Shown here: positions 13,665 to 28,500 of the stretch, piece after piece
How the letters are laid out: every line of letters begins with the position of its first letter
Position numbering within the stretch: position 1 is the stretch's first letter
Assembly (NCBI GenBank): GCA_963678705.1
Contig: OY783223.1
Location: 8,216,721-8,280,720 of the forward strand
Reading direction: 5' to 3'
From: Panorpa germanica
Lineage: Eukaryota > Arthropoda > Insecta > Mecoptera > Panorpidae
DNA length: 64,000 nt
Program-made: the position numbers and the translations under genes
The notes under the pieces: generated by a model
Seen by the model: the letters and a program-made list of their open reading frames with translations, nothing else
Told to the model about the DNA's origin: nothing
Databases searched by the model: none

Positions 13665-15462
13665 CGGGGTGCATCAAGTACGGCTGTTTAAATTACTTTA
13701 AGTTGTTCTCTTTTTAGTTTCTAAATATAGTAAGTATTGCGGATATTTAAATATGATTCTCAGTTTTAAAATCAATATAAAAAACTACGTTAGAAAACAT
13801 GTTTAATTTGTCAAAATAGAAAATTGATTTTTTATCAAATTTTTAAAGGTTATACTCTTGTTAATTTCATAAAAATTAAACTTTTTATTTTGTTTATTTT
13901 AGAATGGTTATTGATGTACTTTTTCACGCTGATTTCAAATCTGAAATTTGTTTTTTGGTAGGTGTCTCGGTTTTCGAGATATCGGCATGTTAGGGCATAA
14001 ATAATAGAGATATTTAAAAATGTATTTCATTTTTGAAATCATCGTAAAAAACTACGTTCGAATATATCTTTTATTTGTCAAAACAAGAAATTGATTTTTT
14101 ATCGAATTTTTAAAGGTTATACTCTTGTAAATTTCATAAAAATTAAACTTTTTATTTTGTTTATTTTAGAATGGTTATTGACGTACTTTTTCACGCTGAT
14201 TTCAAATCTGAAGTTTGTTTTTTTGTAGGTCTCTCTCTTTTCGAGATATCGGCATGTTTGGGCATAAATAATAGAGATATTTAAAAATGGATTTCATTTT
14301 TGAAATCAGCATAAAAAACTACGTTCGAAAACATCTTTTATTTGTCAAAAGGAAAAACGGTTTTTTATCAAATTTTTAAAGGTTACACTCTTGTTAATTT
14401 CATAAAAATCGCAGTACGAATTTCATAAAACGGGGTGCAATAAGTACGGCTGTTTAAATTACTTTAAGTTGTTCTCTTTTTAGTTTCTAAATATAGTAAG
14501 TATTGCGGATATTTAAATATGATTCTCAGTTTTAAAATCAATATAAAAAACTACGTTAGAAAACATGTTTAATTTGTCAAAATAGAAAATTGATTTTTTA
14601 TCAAATTTTTAAAGGTTATACTCTTGTTAATTTCATAAAAATTAAACTTTTTATTTTGTTTATTTTAGAATGGTTATTGACGTACTTTTTCACGCTGATT
14701 TCAAATCTGAAGTTTGTTTTTTTGTAGGTCTCTCTCTTTTCGAGATATCGGCATGTTTGGGCATAAATAATAGAGATATTTAAAAATGGATTTCATTTTT
14801 GAAATCATCGTAAAAAACTACGTTAGAAAACATGTTTTGTTTGCCAAAAGGAAAAACGGTTTTTTATCAAATTTTTAAAGGTTATACTCTTGTTAATTTC
14901 ATAAAAATTAAACTTTTTATTTTGTTTATTTTAGAATGGTTATTGATGTACTTTTTCACGCTGATTTCAAATCTGAAATTTGTTTTTTGGTAGGTGTCTC
15001 GGTTTTCGAGATATCTGCATGTTAGGGCATAAATAATAGAGATATTTAAAAATGGATTTCATTTTTGAAATCATCGTAAAAAACTACGTTCGAATATATC
15101 TTTTATTTGTCAAAACAAGAAATTGATTTTTTATCGAATTTTTAAAGGTTATACTCTTGTAAATTTCATAAAAATTAAACTTTTTATTTTGTTTATTTTA
15201 GAATGGTTATTGACGTACTTTTTCACGCTGATTTCAAATCTGAAGTTTGTTTTTTTGTAGGTCTCTCTCTTTTCGAGATATCGGCATGTTTGGGCATAAA
15301 TAATAGAGATATTTAAAAATGGATTTCATTTTTGAAATCAGCATAAAAAACTACGTTCGAAAACATCTTTTATTTGTCAAAAGGAAAAACGGTTTTTTAT
15401 CAAATTTTTAAAGGTTATACTCTTGTTAATTTCATAAAAATCGCAGTACGAATTTCATAAAA
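13665..15462 (+). repeat. 1,798-bp tandem duplication, copy 1
   Basis: Anchor spacings 766 + 1,032. Private variants repeat exactly 1,798 bp later: GTATTTCAT (14,022 and 15,820) and ATATCTGCAT (15,011 and 16,809). A related block lies at 40,198-41,995. Confidence 0.85.
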
Positions 15463-17260
15463 CGGGGTGCATCAAGTACGGCTGTTTAAATTACTTTAAG
15501 TTGTTCTCTTTTTAGTTTCTAAATATAGTAAGTATTGCGGATATTTAAATATGATTCTCAGTTTTAAAATCAATATAAAAAACTACGTTAGAAAACATGT
15601 TTAATTTGTCAAAATAGAAAATTGATTTTTTATCAAATTTTTAAAGGTTATACTCTTGTTAATTTCATAAAAATTAAACTTTTTATTTTGTTTATTTTAG
15701 AATGGTTATTGATGTACTTTTTCACGCTGATTTCAAATCTGAAATTTGTTTTTTGGTAGGTGTCTCGGTTTTCGAGATATCGGCATGTTAGGGCATAAAT
15801 AATAGAGATATTTAAAAATGTATTTCATTTTTGAAATCATCGTAAAAAACTACGTTCGAATATATCTTTTATTTGTCAAAACAAGAAATTGATTTTTTAT
15901 CGAATTTTTAAAGGTTATACTCTTGTAAATTTCATAAAAATTAAACTTTTTATTTTGTTTATTTTAGAATGGTTATTGACGTACTTTTTCACGCTGATTT
16001 CAAATCTGAAGTTTGTTTTTTTGTAGGTCTCTCTCTTTTCGAGATATCGGCATGTTTGGGCATAAATAATAGAGATATTTAAAAATGGATTTCATTTTTG
16101 AAATCAGCATAAAAAACTACGTTCGAAAACATCTTTTATTTGTCAAAAGGAAAAACGGTTTTTTATCAAATTTTTAAAGGTTACACTCTTGTTAATTTCA
16201 TAAAAATCGCAGTACGAATTTCATAAAACGGGGTGCAATAAGTACGGCTGTTTAAATTACTTTAAGTTGTTCTCTTTTTAGTTTCTAAATATAGTAAGTA
16301 TTGCGGATATTTAAATATGATTCTCAGTTTTAAAATCAATATAAAAAACTACGTTAGAAAACATGTTTAATTTGTCAAAATAGAAAATTGATTTTTTATC
16401 AAATTTTTAAAGGTTATACTCTTGTTAATTTCATAAAAATTAAACTTTTTATTTTGTTTATTTTAGAATGGTTATTGACGTACTTTTTCACGCTGATTTC
16501 AAATCTGAAGTTTGTTTTTTTGTAGGTCTCTCTCTTTTCGAGATATCGGCATGTTTGGGCATAAATAATAGAGATATTTAAAAATGGATTTCATTTTTGA
16601 AATCATCGTAAAAAACTACGTTAGAAAACATGTTTTGTTTGCCAAAAGGAAAAACGGTTTTTTATCAAATTTTTAAAGGTTATACTCTTGTTAATTTCAT
16701 AAAAATTAAACTTTTTATTTTGTTTATTTTAGAATGGTTATTGATGTACTTTTTCACGCTGATTTCAAATCTGAAATTTGTTTTTTGGTAGGTGTCTCGG
16801 TTTTCGAGATATCTGCATGTTAGGGCATAAATAATAGAGATATTTAAAAATGGATTTCATTTTTGAAATCATCGTAAAAAACTACGTTCGAATATATCTT
16901 TTATTTGTCAAAACAAGAAATTGATTTTTTATCGAATTTTTAAAGGTTATACTCTTGTAAATTTCATAAAAATTAAACTTTTTATTTTGTTTATTTTAGA
17001 ATGGTTATTGACGTACTTTTTCACGCTGATTTCAAATCTGAAGTTTGTTTTTTTGTAGGTCTCTCTCTTTTCGAGATATCGGCATGTTTGGGCATAAATA
17101 ATAGAGATATTTAAAAATGGATTTCATTTTTGAAATCAGCATAAAAAACTACGTTCGAAAACATCTTTTATTTGTCAAAAGGAAAAACGTTTTTTTATCA
17201 AATTTTTAAAGGTTACACTCTTGTTAATTTCATAAAAATCGCAGTACGAATTTCATAAAA
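15463..17260 (+). repeat. 1,798-bp tandem duplication, copy 2
   Basis: Same spacing pattern and the same private variants as the preceding copy. The following anchor at 17,261 reads CGGGCTGCA, a single change from the consensus. Confidence 0.85.
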
Positions 17261-19020
17261 CGGGCTGCAATAAGTACGGCTGTTTAAATTACTTTAAGTT
17301 GTTCTCTTTTTAGTTTCTAAATATAGTAAGTATTGCGGATATTTAAATATGATTCTCAGTTTTAAAATCAATATAAAAAACTACGTTAGAAAACATGTTT
17401 AATTTGTCAAAATAGAAAATTGATTTTTTATCAAATTTTTAAAGGTTATACTCTTGTTAATTTCATAAAAATTAAACTTTTTATTTTGTTTATTTTAGAA
17501 TGGTTATTGATGTACTTTTTCACGCTGATTTCAAATCTGAATTTTCTTTTTGGTAGGTGTCTCGGTTTTCGAGATATCGGCATGTTAGGGCATAAATAAT
17601 AGAGATATTTAAAAATGGATTTCATTTTTGAAATCAGCATAAAAAACTACGTTCGAAAACATCTTTTATTTGTCAAAAGGAGAAACGGTTTTTTATCAAA
17701 TTTTTAAAGGTTATACTCTTGTTAATTTCATAAAAATCGCAGTACGAATTTCATAAAACGGGGTGCACCAAGTACGGCTGTTTAAATTACTTTAAGTTGT
17801 TCTCTTTTTAGTTTCTAAATATAGTAAGTATTGCGGATATTTAAATATGATTCTCAGTTTTAAAATCAATATAAAAAACTACGTTAGAAAACATGTTTAA
17901 TTTGTCAAAATAGAAAATTGATTTTTTATCAAATTTTTAAAGGTTATACTCTTGTTAATTTCATAAAAATTAAACTTTTTATTTTGTTTATTTTAGAATG
18001 GTTATTGATGTACTTTTTCACGCTGATTTCAAATCTGAAATTTGTTTTTTGGTAGGTGTCTCGGTTTTCGAGATATCGGCATGTTAGGGCATAAATAATA
18101 GAGATATTTAAAAATGGATTTCATTTTTGAAATCATCGTAAAAAACTACGTTTGAATATATCTTTTATTTGTCAAAACAAGAAATTGATTTTTTATCGAA
18201 TTTTTAAAGGTTATACTCTTGTAAATTTCATAAAAATTAAACTTTTTATTTTGTTTATTTTAGAATGGTTATTGACGTACTTTTTCACGCTGATTTCAAA
18301 TCTGAAGTTTGTTTTTTTGTAGGTCTCTCTCTTTTCGAGATATCGGCATGTTTGGGCATAAATAATAGAGATATTTAAAAATGGATTTCATTTTTGAAAT
18401 CAGCATAAAAAACTACGTTCGAAAACATCTTTTATTTGTCAAAAGGAAAAACGGTTTTTTATCAAATTTTTAAAGGTTACACTCTTGTTAATTTCATAAA
18501 AATCGCAGTACGAATTTCATAAAACGGGGTGCAATAAGTACGGCTGTTTAAATTACTTTAAGTTGTTCTCTTTTTAGTTTCTAAATATAGTAAGTATTGC
18601 GGATATTTAAATATGATTCTCAGTTTTAAAATCAATATAAAAAACTACGTTAGAAAACATGTTTAATTTGTCAAAATAGAAAATTGATTTTTTATCAAAT
18701 TTTTAAAGGTTATATTGTTAATTTCATAAAAATTAAACTTTTTATTTTGTTTATTTTAGAATGGTTATTGACGTACTTTTTCACGCTGATTTCAAATCTG
18801 AAGTTTGTTTTTTTGTAGGTCTCTCTCTTTTCGAGATATCGGCATGTTTGGGCATAAATAATAGAGATATTTAAAAATGGATTTCATTTTTGAAATCAGC
18901 ATAAAAAACTACGTTCGAAAACATCTTTTATTTGTCAAAAGGAGAAACGGTTTTTTATCAAATTTTTAAAGGTTATACTCTTGTTAATTTCATAAAAATC
19001 GCAGTACCAATTTCATAAAA

Positions 19021-22000
19021 CGGGGTGCACCAAGTACGGCTGTTTAAATTACTTTAAGTTGTTCTCTTTTTAGTTTCTAAATATAGTAAGTATTGCGGAT
19101 ATTTAAATATGATTCTCAGTTTTAAAATCAATATAAAAAACTACGTTAGAAAACATGTTTAATTTGTCAAAATAGAAAATTGATTTTTTATCAAATTTTT
19201 AAAGGTTATACTCTTGTTAATTTCATAAAAATTAAACTTTTTATTTTGTTTATTTTAGAATGGTTATTGATGTACTTTTTCACGCTGATTTCAAATCTGA
19301 AATTTGTTTTTTGGTAGGTGTCTCGGTTTTCGAGATATCGGCATGTTAGGGCATAAATAATAGAGATATTTAAAAATGGATTTCATTTTTGAAATCAGCA
19401 TAAAAAACTACGTTCGAATATATCTTTTATTTGTCAAAACAAAAAATTGATTTTTTATCGAATTTTTAAAGGTTATACTCTTGTAAATTTCATAAAAATT
19501 AAACTTTTTATTTTGCTTATTTTAGAATGGTTATTGACGTACTTTTTCACGCTGATTTCAAATCTGAAGTTTGTTTTTTTGTAGGTCTCTCTCTTTTCGA
19601 GATATCGGCATGTTTGGGCATAAATAATAGAGATATTTAAAAATGGATTTCATTTTTGAAATCAGCATAAAAAACTACGTTCGAAAACATCTTTTATTTG
19701 TCAAAAGGAAAAACGTTTTTTTATCAAATTTTTAAAGGTTACACTCTTGTTAATTTCATAAAAATCGCAGTACGAATTTCATAAAACGGGGTGCAATAAG
19801 TACGGCTGTTTAAATTACTTTAAGTTGTTCTCTTTTTAGTTTCTAAATATAGTAAGTATTGCGGATATTTAAATATGATTCTCAGTTTTAAAATCAATAT
19901 AAAAAACTACGTTAGAAAACATGTTTAATTTGTCAAAATAGAAAATTGATTTTTTATCAAATTTTTAAAGGTTATACTCTTGTTAATTTCATAAAAATTA
20001 AACTTTTTATTTTGTTTAGTTTAGAATGGTTATTGACGTACTTTTTCACGCTGATTTCAAATCTGAAGTTTGTTTTTTTGTAGGTCTCTCTCTTTTCGAG
20101 ATATCGGCATGTTTGGGCATAAATAATAGAGATATTTAAAAATGGATTTCATTTTTGAAATCATCGTAAAAAACTACGTTAGAAAACATGTTTTGTTTGC
20201 CAAAAGGAAAAACGGTTTTTTATCAAATTTTTAAAGGTTATACTCTTGTTAATTTTATAAAAATAGAAGTATGAATTTCATAAACCGGGGTGCACCAAGT
20301 ACGGCTGTTTAAATTACTTTAAGTTGTTCTCTTTTTAGTTTCTAAATATAGTAAGTATTGCGGATATTTAAATATGATTCTCAGTTTTAAAATCAATATA
20401 AAAAACTACGTTAGAAAACATGTTTAATTTGTCAAAATAGAAAATTGATTTTTTATCAAATTTTTAAAGGTTATACTCTTGTTAATTTCATAAAAATTAA
20501 ACTTTTTATTTTGTTTATTTTAGAATGGTTATTGATGTACTTTTTCACGCTGATTTCAAATCTGAAATTTGTTTTTTGGTAGGTGTCTCGGTTTTCGAGA
20601 TATCGGCATGTTAGGGCATAAATAATAGAGATATTTAAAAATGGATTTCATTTTTGAAATCATCGTAAAAAACTACGTTCGAATATATCTTTTATTTGTC
20701 AAAACAAGAAATTGATTTTTTATCGAATTTTTAAAGGTTATACTCTTGTAAATTTCATAAAAATTAAACTTTTTATTTTGTTTATTTTAGAATGGTTATT
20801 GACGTACTTTTTCACGCTGATTTCAAATCTGAAGTTTGTTTTTTTGTAGGTCTCTCTCTTTTCGAGATATCGGCATGTTTGGGCATAAATAATAGAGATA
20901 TTTAAAAATGGATTTCATTTTTGAAATCAGCATAAAAAACTACGTTCGAAAACATCTTTTATTTGTCAAAAGGAAAAACGGTTTTTTATCAAATTTTTAA
21001 AGGTTACACTCTTGTTAATTTCATAAAAATCGCAGTACGAATTTCATAAAACGGGGTGCAATAAGTACGGCTGTTTAAATTACTTTAAGTTGTTCTCTTT
21101 TTAGTTTCTAAATATAGTAAGTATTGCGGATATTTAAATATGATTCTCAGTTTTAAAATCAATATAAAAAACTACGTTAGAAAACATGTTTAATTTGTCA
21201 AAATAGAAAATTGATTTTTTATCAAATTTTTAAAGGTTATACTCTTGTTAATTTCATAAAAATTAAACTTTTTATTTTGTTTATTTTAGAATGGTTATTG
21301 ACGTACTTTTTCACGCTGATTTCAAATCTGAAGTTTGTTTTTTTGTAGGTCTCTCTCTTTTCGAGATATCGGCATGTTTGGGCATAAATAATAGAGATAT
21401 TTAAAAATGGATTTCATTTTTGAAATCAGCATAAAAAACTACGTTCGAAAACATCTTTTATTTGTCAAAAGGAGAAACGGTTTTTTATCAAATTTTTAAA
21501 GGTTATACTCTTGTTAATTTCATAAAAATCGCAGTACCAATTTCATAAAACGGGGTGCACCAAGTACGGCTGTTTAAATTACTTTAAGTTGTTCTCTTTT
21601 TAGTTTCTAAATATAGTAAGTATTGCGGATATTTAAATATGATTCTCAGTTTTAAAATCAATATAAAAAACTACGTTAGAAAACATGTTTAATTTGTCAA
21701 AATAGAAAATTGATTTTTTATCAAATTTTTAAAGGTTATACTCTTGTTAATTTCATAAAAATTAAACTTTTTATTTTGTTTATTTTAGAATGGTTATTGA
21801 TGTACTTTTTCACGCTGATTTCAAATCTGAAATTTGTTTTTTGGTAGGTGTCTCGGTTTTCGAGATATCGGCATGTTAGGGCATAAATAATAGAGATATT
21901 TAAAAATGGATTTCATTTTTGAAATCAGCATAAAAAACTACGTTCGAATATATCTTTTATTTGTCAAAACAAAAAATTGATTTTTTATCGAATTTTTAAA

Positions 22001-25000
22001 GGTTATACTCTTGTAAATTTCATAAAAATTAAACTTTTTATTTTGCTTATTTTAGAATGGTTATTGACGTACTTTTTCACGCTGATTTCAAATCTGAAGT
22101 TTGTTTTTTTGTAGGTCTCTCTCTTTTCGAGATATCGGCATGTTTGGGCATAAATAATAGAGATATTTAAAAATGGATTTCATTTTTGAAATCATCGTAA
22201 AAAACTACGTTAGAAAACATGTTTTGTTTGCCAAAAGGAAAAACGGTTTTTTATCAAATTTTTAAAGGTTATACTCTTGTTATTTTATAAAAATAGAAGT
22301 ATGAATTTCATAAAACGGGGTGCACCAAGTACGGCTGTTTAAATTACTTTAAGTTGTTCTCTTTTTAGTTTCTAAATATAGTAAGTATTGCGGATATTTA
22401 AATATGATTCTCAGTTTTAAAATCAATATAAAAAACTACGTTAGAAAACATGTTTAATTTGTCAAAATAGAAAATTGATTTTTTATCAAATTTTTAAAGG
22501 TTATACTCTTGTTAATTTCATAAAAATTCAAAATTTTTTTTTGTTTATTTTAGAATGGTTATTGACGTACTTTTTCACGCTGATTTCAAATCTGAAGTTT
22601 GTTTTTTTTTTTGGTCTCTCGCTTTTCGAGATAACGGCATGTTTCGGCCTAAATAATAAAGATGTTTAAAAATGGATTTCATTTTTGAAAGCAGCATAAA
22701 AAACTACGTTCGAATATATCTTTTATTTGTCAAAACAAAAAATTGATTTTTTATCGAATTTTTAAAGGTTATACTCTTGTAAATTTCATAAAAATTAAAC
22801 TTTTTATTTTGTTTATTTTAAAATGGTTATTGACGTACTTTTTCACGCTGATTTCAAATCTGAAGTTTGTTTTTTTGTAGGTCTCTCTCTTTTCGAGATA
22901 TCGGCATGTTTGGGCATAAATAATAGAGATATTTAAAAATGGATTTCATTTTTGAAATCAGCATAAAAAACTACGTTCGAAAACATCTTTTATTTGTCAA
23001 AAGGAAAAACGGTTTTTTATTAAATTTTTAAAGGTTATACTCTTGTTAATTTCATAAAAATCGCAGTACGAATTTCATAAAACGGGGTGCAATAAGTACG
23101 GCTGTTTAAATTACTTTAAGTTGTTCTCTTTTTAGTTTCTAAATATAGTAAGTATTGCGGATATTTAAATATGATTCTCAGTTTTAAAATCAATATAAAA
23201 AACTACGTTAGAAAACATGTTTAATTTGTCAAAATAGAAAATTGATTTTTTATCAAATTTTTAAAGGTTATACTCTTGTTAATTTCATAAAAATTAAACT
23301 TTTTATTTTGTTTATTTTAGAATGGTTATTGACGTACTTTTTCACGCTGATTTCAAATCTGAAGTTTGTTTTTTTGTAGGTCTCTTCGAGATATTTAAAA
23401 ATGGATTTCATTTTTGAAATCAGCATAAAAGACTACGTTCGAAAACATCTTTTATTTGTCAAAAGGAAAAACGGTTTTTTATCAAATTTTTAAAGGTTAT
23501 ACTCTTGTTAATTTCATAAAAATCGCAGTACGAATTTCATAAAACGGGGTGCACCAAGTACGGCTGTTTAAATTACTTTAAGTTGTTCTCTTTTTAGTTT
23601 CTAAATATAGTAAGTATTGCGGATATTTAAATATGATTCTCAGTTTTAAAATCAATATAAAAAACTACGTTAGAAAACATGTTTAATTTGTCAAAATAGA
23701 AAATTGATTTTTTATCAAATTTTTAAAGGTTATATATACTCTTGTTAATTTCATAAAAATTCAACTTTTTATTTTGTTTATTTTAGAATGGTTATTGACG
23801 TACTTTTTCACGCTGATTTCAAATCTGAAGTTTGTTTTTTTGTAGGTCTCTCTCTTTTCGAGATATCGGCATGTTAGGGCATAAATAATAGAGATATTTA
23901 AAAATGGATTTCATTTTTGAAATCATCGTAAAAAACTACGTTAGAAAACATGTTTTGTTTGCCAAAAGGAAAAACGGTTTTTTATCAAATTTTTAAAGGT
24001 TATACTCTTGTTAATTTTATAAAAATAGAAGTATGAATTTTATAAAACGGGGTGCACTAAGTACGGCTGTTTAAATTACTTTAAGTTGTTCTCTTTTTAG
24101 TTTCTAAATATAGTAAGTATTGCGGATATTTAAATATGATTCTCAGTTTTAAAATCAATATAAAAAACTACGTTAGAAAACATGTTTAATTTGTCAAAAT
24201 AGAAAATTGATTTTTTATCAAATTTTTAAAGGTTAACTCTTGGTAATTTCATAAAAATTAAACTTTTTATTTTGTCTATTTTAGAATGGTTATTGACGTA
24301 CTTTTTCACGCTGATTACAAATCTGAAATTTGTTTTTTGGTAAGTGTCTCGGTTTTCGAAATATCGGCATGTTTAGGCATAAATAATAGAGATATTTAAA
24401 AATGGATTTCATTTTTGAAATCAGCATAAAAAACTACGTTCGAATACATCTTTTATTTGTCAAAACAAAAAATTGATTTTTTATCGAATTTTTAAAGGTT
24501 ATACTCTTGTAAATTTCATAAAAATTAAACTTTTTATTTTGTTTATTTTAGAATGGTTATTGACGTACTTTTTCACGCTGATTTCAAATCTGAAGTTTGT
24601 TTTTTTGTAGGTCTCTCGCTTTTCGAGATAACGGCATGTTTCGGCCTAAATAATAAAGATGTTTAAAAATGGATTTCATTTTTGAAATCAGCATAAAAAA
24701 CTACGTTCGAATACATCTTTTATTTGTCAAAACAAAAAATTGATTTTTTATCGAATTTTTAAAGGTTATACTCTTGTAAATTTCATAAAAATTAAACTTT
24801 TTATTTTGTTTATTTTAGAATGGTTATTGACGTACTTTTTCACGCTGATTTCAAATCTGAAGTTTGTTTTTTTGTAGGTCTCTCTCTTTTCGAGATATCG
24901 GCATGTTTGGGCATAAATAATAGAGATATTTAAAAATGGATTTCATTTTTGAAATCAGCATAAAAAACTACGTTCGAAAACATCTTTTATTTGTCAAAAG

Positions 25001-25578
25001 GAAAAACGGTTTTTTATCAAATTTTTAAAGGTTACACTCTTGTTAATTTCATAAAAATCGCAGTACGAATTTCATAAAACGGGGTGCAATAAGTACGGCT
25101 GTTTAAATTACTTTAAGTTGTTCTCTTTTTAGTTTCTAAATATAGTAAGTATTGCGGATATTTAAATATGATTCTCAGTTTTAAAATCAATATAAAAAAC
25201 TACGTTAGAAAACATGTTTAATTTGTCAAAATAGAAAATTGATTTTTTATCAAATTTTTAAAGGTTATACTCTTGTTAATTTCATAAAAATTAAACTTTT
25301 TATTTTGTTTATTTTAGAATGGTTATTGACGTACTTTTTCACGCTGATTTCAAATCTGAAGTTTGTTTTTTTGTAGGTCTCTCTCTTTTCGAGATATCGG
25401 CATGTTTGGGCATAAATAATAGAGATATTTAAAAATGGATTTCATTTTTGAAATCAGCATAAAAAACTACGTTCGAAAACATCTTTTATTTGTCAAAAGG
25501 AGAAACGGTTTTTTATCAAATTTTTAAAGGTTATACTCTTGTTAATTTCATAAAAATCGCAGTACCAATTTCATAACA
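19021..25578 (+). repeat. 6.56-kb higher-order repeat, copy 1
   Basis: Ten long units with anchor spacings 766, 499, 766, 499, 765, 767, 462, 503, 1,032 and 499 bp (6,558 bp in all). The following copy repeats this order almost exactly. Distinctive shared features include a run of T replacing the GTAGG motif near 22,600, a missing AAT in GTTATTTTATAAAAATAG near 22,280, and a TATATACTC insertion near 23,735. Confidence 0.9.
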
Positions 25579-28500
25579 CGGGGTGCACCAAGTACGGCTG
25601 TTTAAATTACTTTAAGTTGTTCTCTTTTTAGTTTCTAAATATAGTAAGTATTGCGGATATTTAAATATGATTCTCAGTTTTAAAATCAATATAAAAAACT
25701 ACGTTAGAAAACATGTTTAATTTGTCAAAATAGAAAATTGATTTTTTATCAAATTTTTAAAGGTTATACTCTTGTTAATTTCATAAAAATTAAACTTTTT
25801 ATTTTGTTTATTTTAGAATGGTTATTGATGTACTTTTTCACGCTGATTTCAAATCTGAAATTTGTTTTTTGGTAGGTGTCTCGGTTTTCGAGATATCGGC
25901 ATGTTAGGGCATAAATAATAGAGATATTTAAAAATGGATTTCATTTTTGAAATCAGCATAAAAAACTACGTTCGAATATATCTTTTATTTGTCAAAACAA
26001 AAAATTGATTTTTTATCGAATTTTTAAAGGTTATACTCTTGTAAATTTCATAAAAATTAAACTTTTTATTTTGCTTATTTTAGAATGGTTATTGACGTAC
26101 TTTTTCACGCTGATTTCAAATCTGAAGTTTGTTTTTTTGTAGGTCTCTCTCTTTTCGAGATATCGGCATGTTTGGGCATAAATAATAGAGATATTTAAAA
26201 ATGGATTTCATTTTTGAAATCAGCATAAAAAACTACGTTCGAAAACATCTTTTATTTGTCAAAAGGAAAAACGTTTTTTTATCAAATTTTTAAAGGTTAC
26301 ACTCTTGTTAATTTCATAAAAATCGCAGTACGAATTTCATAAAACGGGGTGCAATAAGTACGGCTGTTTAAATTACTTTAAGTTGTTCTCTTTTTAGTTT
26401 CTAAATATAGTAAGTATTGCGGATATTTAAATATGATTCTCAGTTTTAAAATCAATATAAAAAACTACGTTAGAAAACATGTTTAATTTGTCAAAATAGA
26501 AAATTGATTTTTTATCAAATTTTTAAAGGTTATACTCTTGTTAATTTCATAAAAATTAAACTTTTTATTTTGTTTATTTTAGAATGGTTATTGACGTACT
26601 TTTTCACGCTGATTTCAAATCTGAAGTTTGTTTTTTTGTAGGTCTCTCTCTTTTCGAGATATCGGCATGTTTGGGCATAAATAATAGAGATATTTAAAAA
26701 TGGATTTCATTTTTGAAATCATCGTAAAAAACTACGTTAGAAAACATGTTTTGTTTGCCAAAAGGAAAAACGGTTTTTTATCAAATTTTTAAAGGTTATA
26801 CTCTTGTTAATTTTATAAAAATAGAAGTATGAATTTCATAAACCGGGGTGCACCAAGTACGGCTGTTTAAATTACTTTAAGTTGTTCTCTTTTTAGTTTC
26901 TAAATATAGTAAGTATTGCGGATATTTAAATATGATTCTCAGTTTTAAAATCAATATAAAAAACTACGTTAGAAAACATGTTTAATTTGTCAAAATAGAA
27001 AATTGATTTTTTATCAAATTTTTAAAGGTTTACTCTTGTTAATTTCATAAAAATTAAACTTTTTATTTTGTTTATTTTAGAATGGTTATTGATGTACTTT
27101 TTCACGCTGATTTCAAATCTGAAATTTGTTTTTTGGTAGGTGTCTCGGTTTTCGAGATATCGGCATGTTAGGGCATAAATAATAGAGATATTTAAAAATG
27201 GATTTCATTTTTGAAATCATCGTAAAAAACTACGTTCGAATATATCTTTTATTTGTCAAAACAAGAAATTGATTTTTTATCGAATTTTTAAAGGTTATAC
27301 TCTTGTAAATTTCATAAAAATTAAACTTTTTATTTTGTTTATTTTAGAATGGTTATTGACGTACTTTTTCACGCTGATTTCAAATCTGAAGTTTGTTTTT
27401 TTGTAGGTCTCTCTCTTTTCGAGATATCGGCATGTTTGGGCATAAATAATAGAGATATTTAAAAATGGATTTCATTTTTGAAATCAGCATAAAAAACTAC
27501 GTTCGAAAACATCTTTTATTTGTCAAAAGGAAAAACGGTTTTTTATCAAATTTTTAAAGGTTACACTCTTGTTAATTTCATAAAAATCGCAGTACGAATT
27601 TCATAAAACGGGGTGCAATAAGTACGGCTGTTTAAATTACTTTAAGTTGTTCTCTTTTTAGTTTCTAAATATAGTAAGTATTGCGGATATTTAAATATGA
27701 TTCTCAGTTTTAAAATCAATATAAAAAACTACGTTAGAAAACATGTTTAATTTGTCAAAATAGAAAATTGATTTTTTATCAAATTTTTAAAGGTTATACT
27801 CTTGTTAATTTCATAAAAATTAAACTTTTTATTTTGTTTATTTTAGAATGGTTATTGACGTACTTTTTCACGCTGATTTCAAATCTGAAGTTTGTTTTTT
27901 TGTAGGTCTCTCTCTTTTCGAGATATCGGCATGTTTGGGCATAAATAATAGAGATATTTAAAAATGGATTTCATTTTTGAAATCAGCATAAAAAACTACG
28001 TTCGAAAACATCTTTTATTTGTCAAAAGGAGAAACGGTTTTTTATCAAATTTTTAAAGGTTATACTCTTGTTAATTTCATAAAAATCGCAGTACCAATTT
28101 CATAAAACGGGGTGCACCAAGTACGGCTGTTTAAATTACTTTAAGTTGTTCTCTTTTTAGTTTCTAAATATAGTAAGTATTGCGGATATTTAAATATGAT
28201 TCTCAGTTTTAAAATCAATATAAAAAACTACGTTAGAAAACATGTTTAATTTGTCAAAATAGAAAATTGATTTTTTATCAAATTTTTAAAGGTTATACTC
28301 TTGTTAATTTCATAAAAATTAAACTTTTTATTTTGTTTATTTTAGAATGGTTATTGATGTACTTTTTCACGCTGATTTCAAATCTGAAATTTGTTTTTTG
28401 GTAGGTGTCTCGGTTTTCGAGATATCGGCATGTTAGGGCATAAATAATAGAGATATTTAAAAATGGATTTCATTTTTGAAATCAGCATAAAAAACTACGT

